From assembly GCA_945915085.1 (NCBI GenBank), contig CAMEET010000003.1:1-42160 (forward strand): a stretch of 42,160 bases of DNA. The letters are read 5' to 3'. The stretch comes from an uncultured Treponema sp. GTDB taxonomy: Bacteria > Spirochaetota > Spirochaetia > Treponematales > Treponemataceae. Below are positions 33,422 through 42,110 of the stretch, one piece after another. The first letter of the stretch is position 1, and every line of letters starts with the position of its first letter. A model generated the notes under the pieces. It was not told the origin of the DNA, did no database searches, and saw nothing but the letters and a program-made list of their open reading frames with translations. The position numbers and the translations under genes were made by a program.

Positions 33422-34324
33422 TTATTTCTTTTGAATTTTAAGTTCGTTTATCAATTTTATCACATAAGTACGTTGTATTCCAAGTACTTTAGCAGTTTTT
33501 GTTTGATTCCAGCCGTTTTCTTCAAGAATTTTTGTCACATATTCTTTTTTGAAAGTTTCTATTGCATTTTTTAATGTTTTACTTTCATTATTTTTTTGCA
33601 TATTATCATCAAAAAAATTTCGAGAATTAAAAATTCCTAAATCAGAACTATTTATAACAGGAGGTGTTCCTATGATAAAAGCTCTTTGCACAGCATTTAT
33701 CAATTCATCGGCATTCCCAGTCCAAATGCAATTTTCCATCGCAGTTTTTGCTTCTTCAGAAAAATCTGAAAAATTATATCCTGATTTTTTGCTAAAACTT
33801 TTCAGATAAGTTTTAGCAATTGGAATTATATCTTCCTTTCTCTGCCGTAATGGTAATACATTCAGCACTACAGAATTAAGTCTGTAATATAAATCAGGAA
33901 GAAAATAACCTCTGGAAACTTTTTCTTCCAACGAATTTTCAACAGAACAAATAATTTTTATATTTAAACTTTTTTTAGCTGTTTTATGCAAAAAAGTTTT
34001 AAAAACCATCTGCATTTCGTTAGACAATTCATCAGCAAAACTAACAAATAGTGTTATTTTTTGGTTTAACGCAATAAGATTTTCCACAGTAGAAAATGCT
34101 TCTATAATCTGTTGTTTCTCAAAAGACTTACAGTTAATCTCAAAAAAATATCCAAAATTTCCCGTTGCTTTATAATGAATGTGCTGAGAAATCAGACGTT
34201 TTCCAGTTCCCCTTTCACCAATAAGTAAAACAGAAGCATTATCTTTTGAAAGATTTTCAATTAAATCTCTCATTTGATTTGCAAAATCACTTAATCCGGC
34301 AAAAGGCACTAAATTTTTACTCAT
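33422..34324 (-). CDS. Degenerate AAA+/Fis-type transcriptional regulator
   Basis: This 300-residue protein has the layout of a sigma54 activator central domain plus a Fis-type helix-turn-helix (ILEENGWNQTKTAKVLGIQR). Walker A (GERGTGKR, residues 36-43) and the block FLPDLYYRLNSVVLNVLPLRQRKEDI are kept. The GAFTGA loop that contacts sigma54 is missing, and the Walker B LFLDEIGEL reads LFVSFADEL, so the usual Asp-Glu pair is lost. It therefore probably works without sigma54, perhaps as a plain DNA-binding regulator. It has no receiver domain. A TATAAT ends 6 nt before the ATG. Confidence 0.78.
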   Translation of the reverse strand: MSKNLVPFAGLSDFANQMRDLIENLSKDNASVLLIGERGTGKRLISQHIHYKATGNFGYFFEINCKSFEKQQIIEAFSTVENLIALNQKITLFVSFADELSNEMQMVFKTFLHKTAKKSLNIKIICSVENSLEEKVSRGYFLPDLYYRLNSVVLNVLPLRQRKEDIIPIAKTYLKSFSKKSGYNFSDFSEEAKTAMENCIWTGNADELINAVQRAFIIGTPPVINSSDLGIFNSRNFFDDNMQKNNESKTLKNAIETFKKEYVTKILEENGWNQTKTAKVLGIQRTYVIKLINELKIQKK

Positions 34325-34330
34325 TCTGCT

Positions 34331-34336
34331 ATTATA
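34331..34336 (-). promoter_or_regulatory. -10 element of the regulator gene, leaderless-type
   Basis: A perfect TATAAT (34336-34331) lies 6 nt before the ATG at 34324. No -35 at 16-18 nt is clear; TTGTCA (34356-34351) is 14 nt upstream. The element is at the T-run of the rpsA terminator. Confidence 0.5.
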
Positions 34337-34382
34337 AAAAATAAACTGTCTGACAATTCACAAAAAATCATCAGACAGTTTT
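34337..34382 (-). terminator. Terminator of the recA-rpsA operon
   Basis: AAACTGTCTGA (34343-34353) and TCAGACAGTTT (34371-34381) form an 11-bp stem. On the minus strand TTTATTTTTT follows. It lies 38 bp beyond the rpsA stop. Confidence 0.75.
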
Positions 34383-34422
34383 CTAGTTTATAAATATCGG
34401 AAATTTCTTCAATATAAACTAG
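34383..34422. other. Hairpin over the rpsA stop codon
   Basis: CTAGTTTATA (34383-34392) and TATAAACTAG (34413-34422) form a perfect 10-bp stem with a 20-nt loop. One arm includes the rpsA stop. It may protect the 3' end of the mRNA. Confidence 0.5.
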
Positions 34423-36134
34423 TCATTTTTCTGTGATTTCAACATTTCGCCCAAAGTATATGCTCCTTCATCATCACCATTTGCAGTAGACATATACTGA
34501 GAAATTTCATCACGCTGCTGTTTACGTTTGTATTCACGAACAGAGAATGCAACCTGTTCCTTTTCAACTTTTACGTCAACAACATAAACATTGATTTTGT
34601 CACCAACTTTATACTTTGTTACAGCTTCTTCGAAAGGAACATCTTTGTCATCACTCAAGTTTGCTTTGTTTACAAGACCTTCGATTCCGTTTGGAGCTTT
34701 TACAAATACACCAAAATCAGTGATTGAAGTAATTTCACCTTCCAATGTTGAACCAGCTTTATACTGTTCAGCAAATTCTTTCCAAGGATTATCAGTAAGC
34801 TGTTTAATTCCAACTCTAATTCGGTGTGATTCAGAATCACATTCCAAAACTACAGCATCAACTTCCTGATTTACAGTCAATTCGCTTCCCGGATGTTTAA
34901 CTTTCTTTGTCCAAGAAATATCATCAGCATGAAGGAATCCGTCAATTCCATCTTCCAAAGAAATGAAAGCACCTGCATTTGTAATTTTTACAACATTTCC
35001 GTGAACTTTTGTTCCAGGAGCATATCTTTCATTGATTGTATCCCAAGGATTTGGAGTTGCCTGTTTAAATCCAAGAGAAACACGTCCTGCCTGAATATCA
35101 TATCCAAGAATAACAGCTTCAACTTCCTGACCGAGGGAAACCATATCACCAGGTTTATTAATCTTCTTTGTCCAAGAGAATTCACTGATATGAACAAGTC
35201 CTTCAATTCCTTCTTCCAATTCAACAAAAGCACCAAATTCTGTAAGCTTTGTTACTTTTCCTTTAACAACATCATTTACATGATATTTTTCTTCAAAATG
35301 AATCCAAGGATCTTCTGTAAAGTGTTTCAAAGAAAGATTAATTCTCTTTTCAGCTGGATCAAGACGAATTACTTTTAATTCGATTTCCTGACCTTTCTTT
35401 ACAAAATCTTTAGGGCGAGCAACATGACCCCAACTCATATCATTTATGTGGAGAAGACCGTCAAATCCACCTAAATCAATGAAAGCACCAAAACTTGTGA
35501 AACTTTTTACAGTTCCTTTTACTGTATCACCAATCTGAACAGAGTTAAAGAATGCTTCACGTTTTGAATCAACTTCTTCTTCCAAATATTTACGTCTATT
35601 AACTACAGGATTGAGTTTGTTATCAGAATAAAGACGTTCAATATAGAATTTCGACTTTACACCAAGCAGAGATTCAGGTTTTTCAATTTTATCTGAATCA
35701 GCCTGACTAATCGGCAAGAAAGCAGCTCTATCGATTCCAAGATTTACTTCATATCCGCTTTTTACAACTTTTGAAATAATTCCTTCAACTGGAGTTTTTT
35801 CTTTCCAAGCTGTCTGAATTTCTTTCAAAAAGCGTTTTGAATCAGCTTTCTTTTTTGATAAAACAGGACCATTTGCATTATGTCCTGACAACAATGCCTG
35901 TACCTTATCCCCTTCTTTCGGCAGACCTTCTGCGAACTCCTCAACAGGGATTAATCCCTCTGATTTGTCTCCAATGTCAACATAAACATAATCGTTTGTG
36001 ACCTGAACAACTGTTCCTTCTACCAACTGACCTGCTTGAGGTGCATTGAATTCTTTCAGAGATGCCTCTAATTGTGCCTGAAAGTCTCCCTTGGAGTTCT
36101 GGGCAACTTCCTTTTCCACTTCCATTTCTTCCAT
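34419..36134 (-). CDS. rpsA: Ribosomal protein S1
   Basis: This 571-residue RNA-binding protein helps mRNA bind the 30S ribosome. Six S1-like repeats run along the chain. Clear ones are GTVVQVTNDYVYVDIGDKSEG, GTVKSFTSFGAFIDLGGFDG, GKVTKLTEFGAFVELEEGIEG, GNVVKITNAGAFISLEDGID and GEITSITDFGVFVKAPNG. The start region MEEMEVEKEV has AAAGG 8 nt before it. It lies 15 nt after cmk, the classic cmk-rpsA pair, and ends the recA operon. In a genome with many leaderless genes, S1 would act on only part of the mRNAs. Confidence 0.93.
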   Translation of the reverse strand: MEEMEVEKEVAQNSKGDFQAQLEASLKEFNAPQAGQLVEGTVVQVTNDYVYVDIGDKSEGLIPVEEFAEGLPKEGDKVQALLSGHNANGPVLSKKKADSKRFLKEIQTAWKEKTPVEGIISKVVKSGYEVNLGIDRAAFLPISQADSDKIEKPESLLGVKSKFYIERLYSDNKLNPVVNRRKYLEEEVDSKREAFFNSVQIGDTVKGTVKSFTSFGAFIDLGGFDGLLHINDMSWGHVARPKDFVKKGQEIELKVIRLDPAEKRINLSLKHFTEDPWIHFEEKYHVNDVVKGKVTKLTEFGAFVELEEGIEGLVHISEFSWTKKINKPGDMVSLGQEVEAVILGYDIQAGRVSLGFKQATPNPWDTINERYAPGTKVHGNVVKITNAGAFISLEDGIDGFLHADDISWTKKVKHPGSELTVNQEVDAVVLECDSESHRIRVGIKQLTDNPWKEFAEQYKAGSTLEGEITSITDFGVFVKAPNGIEGLVNKANLSDDKDVPFEEAVTKYKVGDKINVYVVDVKVEKEQVAFSVREYKRKQQRDEISQYMSTANGDDEGAYTLGEMLKSQKND

Positions 36135-36149
36135 TGTAAAACCTTTAAA

Positions 36150-36782
36150 TTATGAAATTTGTTTATATATTATCGCACAAACATCATCAATCGTCAAGTT
36201 AGAAGTGTCAATATATATTGCATCTTTTGCAATCTTTAACGCTCCTTCCTTTTTATTTTTATCGATGTTGTCACGTTCAATAATTGACTGTTTTATTTGT
36301 TCCAGAGTCATATCACTTACGCCCTGTTCAAAACGTCTTTTGGCACGAACTTCGGCACTTGCATCAAGATAAATCTTATACTCAGCATCAGGAAAGACTA
36401 CAGTTGTCATGTCTCGTCCTTCACAAACGATGCTTAAAGATTTTGTAATCTCTCTCATCAAGTCATTTACAAAATGTCTGACTGGAATAATTGCACTCAC
36501 CTGTGCTACATTTTTTGCTACCCTGTCATCATGAAGATGAGCTGTAACATCTTTTCCATTTAAAATAAAATGACTATCAGCAGTATATTCAATTTTCTGA
36601 TTTCTGCAAAATTCAATTGTTTTTTCTTCGTCGCTATAATCAACGCCGGCATCCAGAATTGCAATTGTCAAAGTTCTGTAGAATCCACCGCTATTCAAAA
36701 AAGTTATGTTAAGCTTCTTTGCAATCATCGAAGCGATTGTACTTTTACCAGTTCCTGCAGGACCATCAATTGCTATAATCAT
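36150..36782 (-). CDS. cmk: Cytidylate kinase
   Basis: This 210-residue enzyme phosphorylates CMP and dCMP. The P-loop is IDGPAGTGKSTIA. It also has a NMP-binding segment NSGGFYRTLT, where most family members have TGAMYR-type residues, and CEGRDMTTVVFPDAEYKIYLDA. The lid region KRRFEQG is present. GAGGA lies 7 nt before the ATG. The gene sits between the pseudouridine synthase gene and rpsA. Confidence 0.93.
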   Translation of the reverse strand: MIIAIDGPAGTGKSTIASMIAKKLNITFLNSGGFYRTLTIAILDAGVDYSDEEKTIEFCRNQKIEYTADSHFILNGKDVTAHLHDDRVAKNVAQVSAIIPVRHFVNDLMREITKSLSIVCEGRDMTTVVFPDAEYKIYLDASAEVRAKRRFEQGVSDMTLEQIKQSIIERDNIDKNKKEGALKIAKDAIYIDTSNLTIDDVCAIIYKQIS

Positions 36783-36824
36783 TTTAGTATCCTCATTTTT
36801 ATAATAAAACTTATCTTTAATATA

Positions 36825-37589
36825 CTATAATTTTTTGTTTTCGCATAGAGAAATCAAGCGTTGAATTTCAAATTTTGTTAAATCTCTAAATTCTCCAGGC
36901 TTTAAGTCATCAAGTTTTACATTACCAATACGCACTCTGACTAATGATTTAGTACCTATATTTTGTGAATCCAATACATTTCGAATTTCACGGTTTTTTC
37001 CTTCTATTAAAACGATTTTAATTTTTCTTGGTTTTAAAATCTCACAGTGAAGACACTTATAAAATTTTCCTTCAACACGAATGCCTTTTTCAAATTTCTC
37101 TGGAAAATCTTGAGGAATATCTTGGCTAGTTTCTACTATATACTCTTTTTCTATTTGACTCGATGGATGTGATAACTTAGCTGCAAATTCTCCGTCATTT
37201 GTAAAGATTATCATTCCCTTGCTGTACATATCAAGTCGACCGACATTATATAATCTTTCTGAATATTTTTCTTTAAGTAAATCCCATGCACAGGCACGAC
37301 CTTTTTCATCTGAACTTGAACAGACAAATCCAGCAGGTTTATTTAATAGAACATAACGTTTATTTTCTTCAAGTCTGATTTTTTTTCCATCAACTAGAAC
37401 ATCATCATCATCACTAACTTTTGTTCCAAGTTCTCTTACAATCTGTCCGTTTACAGAAACACGTCCTTCCTGAATGATTTTTTCTGAAGCTCGTCTGCTT
37501 GCTACACCACAATGTGAAAGATAAACCTGAAGGCGAATCTGTTTTTCTTCACTCTGTAATTCTGATTTATTTATTAACTTATCTTGCAA
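36825..37589 (-). CDS. rluB: RluB-type ribosomal large-subunit pseudouridine synthase
   Basis: The RsuA/RluB/RluE/RluF family modifies rRNA. The N-terminal S4 domain reads IRLQVYLSHCGVASRRASEK and the catalytic motif is VGRLDMYSKGMIIFTNDG, with the Asp of GRLD. The end matches the family (GKNREIRNVLDS, then LVRVRIGNVKL). I start at TTG 37589, which has AGAGG 7 nt before it. A longer form from ATG 37616 lacks a Shine-Dalgarno sequence. The exact rRNA target (RluB versus a close paralogue) is not certain. It overlaps scpB by 11 nt. Confidence 0.85.
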   Translation of the reverse strand: MQDKLINKSELQSEEKQIRLQVYLSHCGVASRRASEKIIQEGRVSVNGQIVRELGTKVSDDDDVLVDGKKIRLEENKRYVLLNKPAGFVCSSSDEKGRACAWDLLKEKYSERLYNVGRLDMYSKGMIIFTNDGEFAAKLSHPSSQIEKEYIVETSQDIPQDFPEKFEKGIRVEGKFYKCLHCEILKPRKIKIVLIEGKNREIRNVLDSQNIGTKSLVRVRIGNVKLDDLKPGEFRDLTKFEIQRLISLCENKKL

Positions 37590-38118
37590 GTTCAAACCTC
37601 TCTTGTTCGTCTTCATCAAGTTTTGGAAGTTCAGATATTGAATTGAGTCTGAATAGTTTTAAAAATTCTTTTGTTGTTCCAAAGAGCACAGGTCTTCCTG
37701 GCGCTTCTTTTTTACCAACTTCTTTTATCAGATTTCTTTCAATCAACAGTCTGATCATATTATCCACACCCACACCCCTTATCTGTTCAATTTCAGCACG
37801 AGTTATTGGTTGTGAATAGGCTATAATAGCAAGAGTTTCCATTGCCGATTTTGAAAGTTTTCCTTCACGTTTTGAACCATACACTTCTTTTAAAACATCC
37901 CAATATTCTTTTTTTGGTGTAAGAGTCCAGCCACCAGTTATCATTGCAAGTTCAATTCCAGAATCATTTGCTTTATATTTTTCTTTTAACCTTTCAATAC
38001 ATTTTTCTACAACCTCTTCTGATAACTGTGCTTTATTTGAAAGCATTTTTACAGTTAAAGGTTCACTTTCCAAAAATAAAACAGTTTCACACAATGCTGT
38101 TTCTTTTTCAAATTCCAT
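37579..38118 (-). CDS. scpB: Segregation and condensation protein B
   Basis: ScpB is the winged-helix kite subunit of the SMC-ScpA-ScpB condensin. The 179-residue protein shows EFEKETALCETVLFLESEPL at the start, SAMETLAIIAYSQPITRAEI in the middle and IRGVGVDNMIRLLIERNLI, all typical. The ATG at 38118 is preferred to one at 38124 because AGG then lies at a suitable 8-nt distance. It follows scpA closely and overlaps the rluB-like gene. Confidence 0.92.
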   Translation of the reverse strand: MEFEKETALCETVLFLESEPLTVKMLSNKAQLSEEVVEKCIERLKEKYKANDSGIELAMITGGWTLTPKKEYWDVLKEVYGSKREGKLSKSAMETLAIIAYSQPITRAEIEQIRGVGVDNMIRLLIERNLIKEVGKKEAPGRPVLFGTTKEFLKLFRLNSISELPKLDEDEQERFELAR

Positions 38119-38127
38119 TTTCATATC

Positions 38128-38934
38128 CTAATTTGTTGTAAGTTCTTCTTCAGAAGGAATATAACCTTCTTCTTTTGGGCGTGCACAAATTTTTATATCA
38201 CCAAAAAGCTTATTCTGCATTATACGAATCATATTGAATTTCACAGCCTCTAGGATTGCCATAAATGCACAGATAACATCCATCTCATTTCCAGGTCTAG
38301 TCAATAAATCTGTAAAAAGACATTCGCTGTGATTTTCCAGCAATTCATTCAGCAAAGTGATTTTCTCGTTCACAGATATTTCTTCATACATATTCAAAAT
38401 TTTTTCATTTGAATATTGATTCATAATTGACTTAAAAATACTTTGCATCTGCTGAAGTAATTCCCAGGTATCTACCTCTTCCCACATTGATTCATTTTCA
38501 TCAAAAGGGAGAACTCTTTGAATCTTTTTTCTTTCAAAATTCCATTCAGAATCATCTTCCTGCTCTTCCATAAGTGATGAAAGTTTTTTAAACTTCTGAT
38601 ATTCAATCAATTTTTCAACTAATTCCTGACGCGGATCTTCCTCATCTTCATCATCATAAGCAACTTCAACTGGAAGAAGCATACGACTTTTGATATAGAT
38701 AAGTTTTGCAGCCCAGCTATAGAATTCTGACAAATCTCCCAAATCAGTTTGAACTGCGTAATCCAAATATTCAAGATATTGTTCTGTAATCTGGGCAATA
38801 GGAATATCGTAAATATTTACTTTGCTTTCACGGATTAATGTCCACAATAAATCCAGAGGTCCTTCAAACTCTCCTGCCTTATAAGCATGTTTAACAATTG
38901 TTTGAGTTTCTGCAACACTGTTCTTCTGTTCCAT
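38128..38934 (-). CDS. scpA: Segregation and condensation protein A
   Basis: ScpA is the kleisin that bridges SMC heads. The protein of about 268 residues has the N-terminal block AGEFEGPLDLLWTLIRESKVN and IYDIPIAQITEQYLEYLD, the acidic linker (YDDEDEEDPRQELVEKLIEY) and a C-terminal winged-helix part. The ATG at 38934 has AAAGG 9 nt before it and gives MEQKNSVAE. A longer reading to 38976 would start with residues shared only by overlap with folK. It overlaps folK by 44 nt. Confidence 0.9.
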   Translation of the reverse strand: MEQKNSVAETQTIVKHAYKAGEFEGPLDLLWTLIRESKVNIYDIPIAQITEQYLEYLDYAVQTDLGDLSEFYSWAAKLIYIKSRMLLPVEVAYDDEDEEDPRQELVEKLIEYQKFKKLSSLMEEQEDDSEWNFERKKIQRVLPFDENESMWEEVDTWELLQQMQSIFKSIMNQYSNEKILNMYEEISVNEKITLLNELLENHSECLFTDLLTRPGNEMDVICAFMAILEAVKFNMIRIMQNKLFGDIKICARPKEEGYIPSEEELTTN

Positions 38935-39466
38935 AAGCTTCTGCCTTTGTAAAAGAATAGATTTTCTGCACATCATCTACGCTGGTATTCTTTTTAATTT
39001 CGTCAAGATAACATGCAAACTTCTTTCTTATTAATTCATCGGCAGGTTTTGTTAAAACCTCAAGAGAAGGTATTAAAACAAATGCTCTTTCGCTCAGTCT
39101 TTTGTGAGGAATCTCAAGAATTTGAGTACAGACAACATCATCTCCAAATAACTCAATGTCTATATCCAAAGAACGCGGTCCATTTCTAAATTCTTTTGTT
39201 CTGTCCCTTCCATATTTTGCTTCTATTTGATTTATTTTTTTTAATAAATCATAAGGATTTTCATCATCGTTAACATATCCTACAGCAACCATATTATAAA
39301 AATCCTGTTGGTTTTCGTAATACATTGCTTTAGTTCTGTATACAGAAGAAAACTCACAATCTAAAAGGACAGAAAGGAGCTCCTTTCTTGCAAAAGAAAG
39401 AAGCTCCAATGAAGTATAGCTTTTATATGGTCTATTCGAACCTAATCCCAATAGAACACGTTTCAT
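38891..39466 (-). CDS. folK: 2-amino-4-hydroxy-6-hydroxymethyldihydropteridine pyrophosphokinase
   Basis: This enzyme (HPPK, 191 residues) transfers pyrophosphate from ATP in folate synthesis. It starts with LLGLGSNRPYKSYTSLE and contains EFSSVYRTKAMYYENQQDFYNM. The signature GPRSLDIDIELFGDD carries the Mg-binding Asp residues. PHKRLSERAFVLIPSLEV follows. It lies 3 nt after recA, so translation is probably coupled. No other folate gene is adjacent. Confidence 0.93.
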   Translation of the reverse strand: MKRVLLGLGSNRPYKSYTSLELLSFARKELLSVLLDCEFSSVYRTKAMYYENQQDFYNMVAVGYVNDDENPYDLLKKINQIEAKYGRDRTKEFRNGPRSLDIDIELFGDDVVCTQILEIPHKRLSERAFVLIPSLEVLTKPADELIRKKFACYLDEIKKNTSVDDVQKIYSFTKAEAYGTEEQCCRNSNNC

Positions 39467-39469
39467 TTT

Positions 39470-40603
39470 CTAAAAAAGTCCATTTTGCAAATCAGCGTTT
39501 ATTTCAGTATCTGCTGACTTCTTAGAAGTTTTCTTTTCTTTTTCAGCAGAAATCTCTTCTTCTTTTTGTTTTAACACTTGACCAGGAAATACTTCGGCAC
39601 GAATTTTCTTTTCGATTTCTTTTGCAAGTTCAACATTCTGCTCGATATAATTTGTAGCGTTTTCTTTACCTTGACCAATTTTTTCTTCACCCATCGTATA
39701 CCATGCACCACGTTTATCAATTATTCCGTGTTTTACAGCAGAATCAAGAAGACTTGCACTCGCAGAAATACCCTTACCAAAATAAATATCAAGTTCACAC
39801 TTCCTGAAAGGAGGTGCAACCTTATTTTTTACAATCTTTACACGAACACGGTTTCCAACTGCATCTTCGTCACCTTTACCATCAATTGTTTCAACTCTAC
39901 GAATTTCCAGTCTCACCGAAGAAAAGAATTTCAAAGCCTGTCCACCAGTTGTAGTTTCAGGACTTCCAAACATAACTCCAATCTTCATACGAATCTGATT
40001 AATAAAAATAACAATACAATTTGATTTTCCGATAATCGCCGTTAATTTTCTCAATGCCTGACTCATTAATCGTGCCTGCATACCCATTACAGCATCTCCC
40101 ATTTCTCCTTCAATCTCTTTCTCAGGAGTCAAAGCCGCAACTGAATCGACAACTATAATATCCACAGCACCACTTCTAACAAGATTTTCAGTAATCTCCA
40201 AAGCCTGCTCACCAGTATCTGGTTGAGACACCCATAATTCATCAATATTTACACCAAGATTCTTAGCATAAACAGGATCCAAAGCATGCTCCGCATCCAC
40301 AAAAGCCGCAACACCACCAAGTTTTTGAGACTCAGCTATAGCATGTAAAGCCAAAGTAGTTTTTCCAGAACTTTCAGGACCATACATTTCAATAATACGT
40401 CCTTTCGGATACCCACCAATTCCAAGTGCTTCATCAAGCAGAATAGAACCAGATGGAATAACTTCAATTCCAGTAACATCAGCCTTATCACCAAGCTTCA
40501 TAATTGCACCTTGACCAAATTGTTTTTCAATCTGAAGCCGAGCTGCTTCCAACGCTTTCATTTTTTCCGATAATTCCATCGGAGTAGAATTTGAATTAGA
40601 CAT
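39470..40603 (-). CDS. recA: Recombinase RecA
   Basis: This 377-residue protein is the recombinase that pairs single-stranded DNA with its homologue. It shows a Walker A ([12 protein letters not shown]), the family block [31 protein letters not shown] and [20 protein letters not shown]. The C-terminus is Lys/Glu-rich. The ATG at 40603 gives [18 protein letters not shown] and has AGGTGG 6 nt before it. A longer in-frame reading to 40693 is not supported. It heads the recA-folK-scpA-scpB-rlu-cmk-rpsA operon. No LexA box was recognised in the promoter. Confidence 0.97.
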   Translation of the reverse strand: MSNSNSTPMELSEKMKALEAARLQIEKQFGQGAIMKLGDKADVTGIEVIPSGSILLDEALGIGGYPKGRIIEMYGPESSGKTTLALHAIAESQKLGGVAAFVDAEHALDPVYAKNLGVNIDELWVSQPDTGEQALEITENLVRSGAVDIIVVDSVAALTPEKEIEGEMGDAVMGMQARLMSQALRKLTAIIGKSNCIVIFINQIRMKIGVMFGSPETTTGGQALKFFSSVRLEIRRVETIDGKGDEDAVGNRVRVKIVKNKVAPPFRKCELDIYFGKGISASASLLDSAVKHGIIDKRGAWYTMGEEKIGQGKENATNYIEQNVELAKEIEKKIRAEVFPGQVLKQKEEEISAEKEKKTSKKSADTEINADLQNGLF

Positions 40604-40651
40604 AAAAAGCCACCTTCCTCCCAATATATAATATGGCTCAAACCAAACGAT

Positions 40652-40681
40652 TTTATACCAAAAAAAAGAAAAAAATTGCAA
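40652..40681 (-). promoter_or_regulatory. Predicted promoter of the recA operon
   Basis: TTGCAA (40681-40676), an 18-nt spacer and TATAAA (40657-40652) lie on the minus strand. Transcription would start near 40645, giving a leader of about 40 nt with a good Shine-Dalgarno site. Confidence 0.5.
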
Positions 40682-40724
40682 ATTTTTTATCATTTTTTTT
40701 GATTTTTTTACTCTTCTACCTTAC

Positions 40725-40816
40725 ATTTGTAAACCTGAAGAAAGTTTCAACTTTCGAAGGGTTACAAATCGTCCGCGTCAAGCGGACAGTCCAATATTGA
40801 GTTTCGTCAGAAACTC
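40725..40816. other. Cluster of three hairpins between the TPR gene and recA
   Basis: The first is a long imperfect hairpin: ATTTGTAAACCT (40725-40736) pairs with AGGGTTACAAAT (40758-40769) around GAAAGTT-TC-AACTTTC (40740-40755). The second is GTCCGC-GTCAA-GCGGAC (40771-40787). The third is GAGTTTC-GTCA-GAAACTC (40799-40816). They lie after the TPR stop and before the recA promoter. No clean T-run follows, so they may be a terminator cluster or a mobile hairpin element. Confidence 0.6.
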
Positions 40817-40838
40817 TTTAATCATAACATATTCTTTT

Positions 40839-41930
40839 TTAATTATAAACACTTTGAAAAACAGAACGACCTTTTAAAATAATCTTTCCATCTTCCAGTG
40901 CAATTTTTCCTAGTATTTTAACATATTTATTTGGATCAATCTGAACTTGTGAATCAAAATGAACCCGAATAGTACCTTCATACCTAGAAAGAGATTCATC
41001 CCCGACCAATAAATCACAATCAAAAGAACCGTTTTCGTAAGTTTTTAAATTTGCAATTTTTCCGCCCCAATCAACCCAACAGTCAATGTAAAGGCAATTA
41101 TTTTTTCCCACATCAGAAAAAGACGGAACATCACAAATTGAATCAAAATCAGGAATTTCAAAATAAGTCATAAGAATAGAAGCCTTATTTTTTATTGAAA
41201 CAGATGCATTTGAATTTAAAATGTAATTCACTTCTATTTGAGCAGCATTATCCTTGTGATTTTGAAAACAGTTTAAAGCATTCTGATATTTTTTTGCTAT
41301 TTCTTTTGATGACAAAACAAAATTAAAACTTTGAGCAGATAAATCTTTTTCAGTTGCCTGATTTTTTTCATCAGCAGAAAGTTCAAGAACAGTTAAATCT
41401 TGACGCAAATTTAAAATCTTTTTGTGCGAATTCAATAATGAAAAAGCAAAAACACAACCAGCAATGCAGGCTGCAGCCACAAAGCAGACTAAACGAACTT
41501 TTTGAGGATTAATTCCAAGCGGAGGATAAAACTGTTCAATCCTGCCAGTATCCACCCATCTGCAGATTGTATCATAATCACCATGAATTCTTATAAATTC
41601 CATAGCAGAAGCAGCAATCTTATTCTGCGGATCATTTTCAAGTATTTCAAGATAATATTGCAATGCCCTTGCTGTATCACCACGCCTTAGAAAAATTGCC
41701 GCTTGACCAAGAAGAAGCCTTGTATCGGTCAGTTTTATTTTGCGTGCCATTTGAAAATATGAAGAAGACGCACCAATATCACCAACATAAAGACAAGCAA
41801 TTCCTAAAGTAAGATAATATTCAAAATTTTCTTCGTAAACATCAGCTCGAGATTCCAAACGTTTGATTGCCGTTGCAAAATGACGGCATTTCATATCACT
41901 CCAAGCCAAAGAAAGTGCATCTTTTGCCAT
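40839..41930 (-). CDS. TPR protein with one membrane segment
   Basis: This 363-residue protein begins with TPR-like units (about 1-115, EYYLTLGIACLYVGDIGASS and LLLGQAAIFLRRGDTARA). A membrane segment follows at about 148-168 (VRLVCFVAAACIAGCVFAFS), then a probably coiled part (ILNLRQDLTVLELSADEK). The C-terminal 90 residues end in short strands (YVKILGKIALEDGKIILKGR). No domain name can be given to the tail, though it resembles an OB-like barrel. TAAAAT ends 6 nt before the ATG, and a GAGG lies further away at 12 nt. Function unknown. Confidence 0.75.
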   Translation of the reverse strand: MAKDALSLAWSDMKCRHFATAIKRLESRADVYEENFEYYLTLGIACLYVGDIGASSSYFQMARKIKLTDTRLLLGQAAIFLRRGDTARALQYYLEILENDPQNKIAASAMEFIRIHGDYDTICRWVDTGRIEQFYPPLGINPQKVRLVCFVAAACIAGCVFAFSLLNSHKKILNLRQDLTVLELSADEKNQATEKDLSAQSFNFVLSSKEIAKKYQNALNCFQNHKDNAAQIEVNYILNSNASVSIKNKASILMTYFEIPDFDSICDVPSFSDVGKNNCLYIDCWVDWGGKIANLKTYENGSFDCDLLVGDESLSRYEGTIRVHFDSQVQIDPNKYVKILGKIALEDGKIILKGRSVFQSVYN

Positions 41931-41936
41931 ATTATG

Positions 41937-41966
41937 ATTTTACCTCAAATTCATTTCAGTTTACAA
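41937..41966 (-). promoter_or_regulatory. Leaderless-type promoter of the TPR/membrane gene
   Basis: TTGTAA (41966-41961), an 18-nt spacer and TAAAAT (41942-41937) end 6 nt before the ATG at 41930. The GAGG that could act as a Shine-Dalgarno site lies in the spacer and would not be in the mRNA. Confidence 0.45.
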
Positions 41967-42023
41967 GAAAAATTGACAAAAATCTAGCAATTTTTTGTAT
42001 TATTTATTTCTATAAAAAAATAA

Positions 42024-42087
42024 GGTCTGTCCCTGTTTTTTTAACATCAAGGTCTGTCCCCCATTTGAAAAATAAGGTCTGTCCCTG
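42024..42087 (+). repeat. Three GGTCTGTCCC direct repeats
   Basis: GGTCTGTCCCTG occurs at 42024-42035 and 42076-42087, and GGTCTGTCCCCC at 42051-42062, at a 25-27 bp period. The spacers are AT-rich. GC-rich hairpin copy D begins about 25 bp later. Confidence 0.8.
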
Positions 42088-42110
42088 TTTTCAGAATATC
42101 AGCAAAGTGC

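Noticed and set aside
40604..40693. Extended N-terminus of RecA
   Set aside because: The extra 30 residues are hydrophobic and aromatic, cross the promoter and Shine-Dalgarno site, and are absent from the family.
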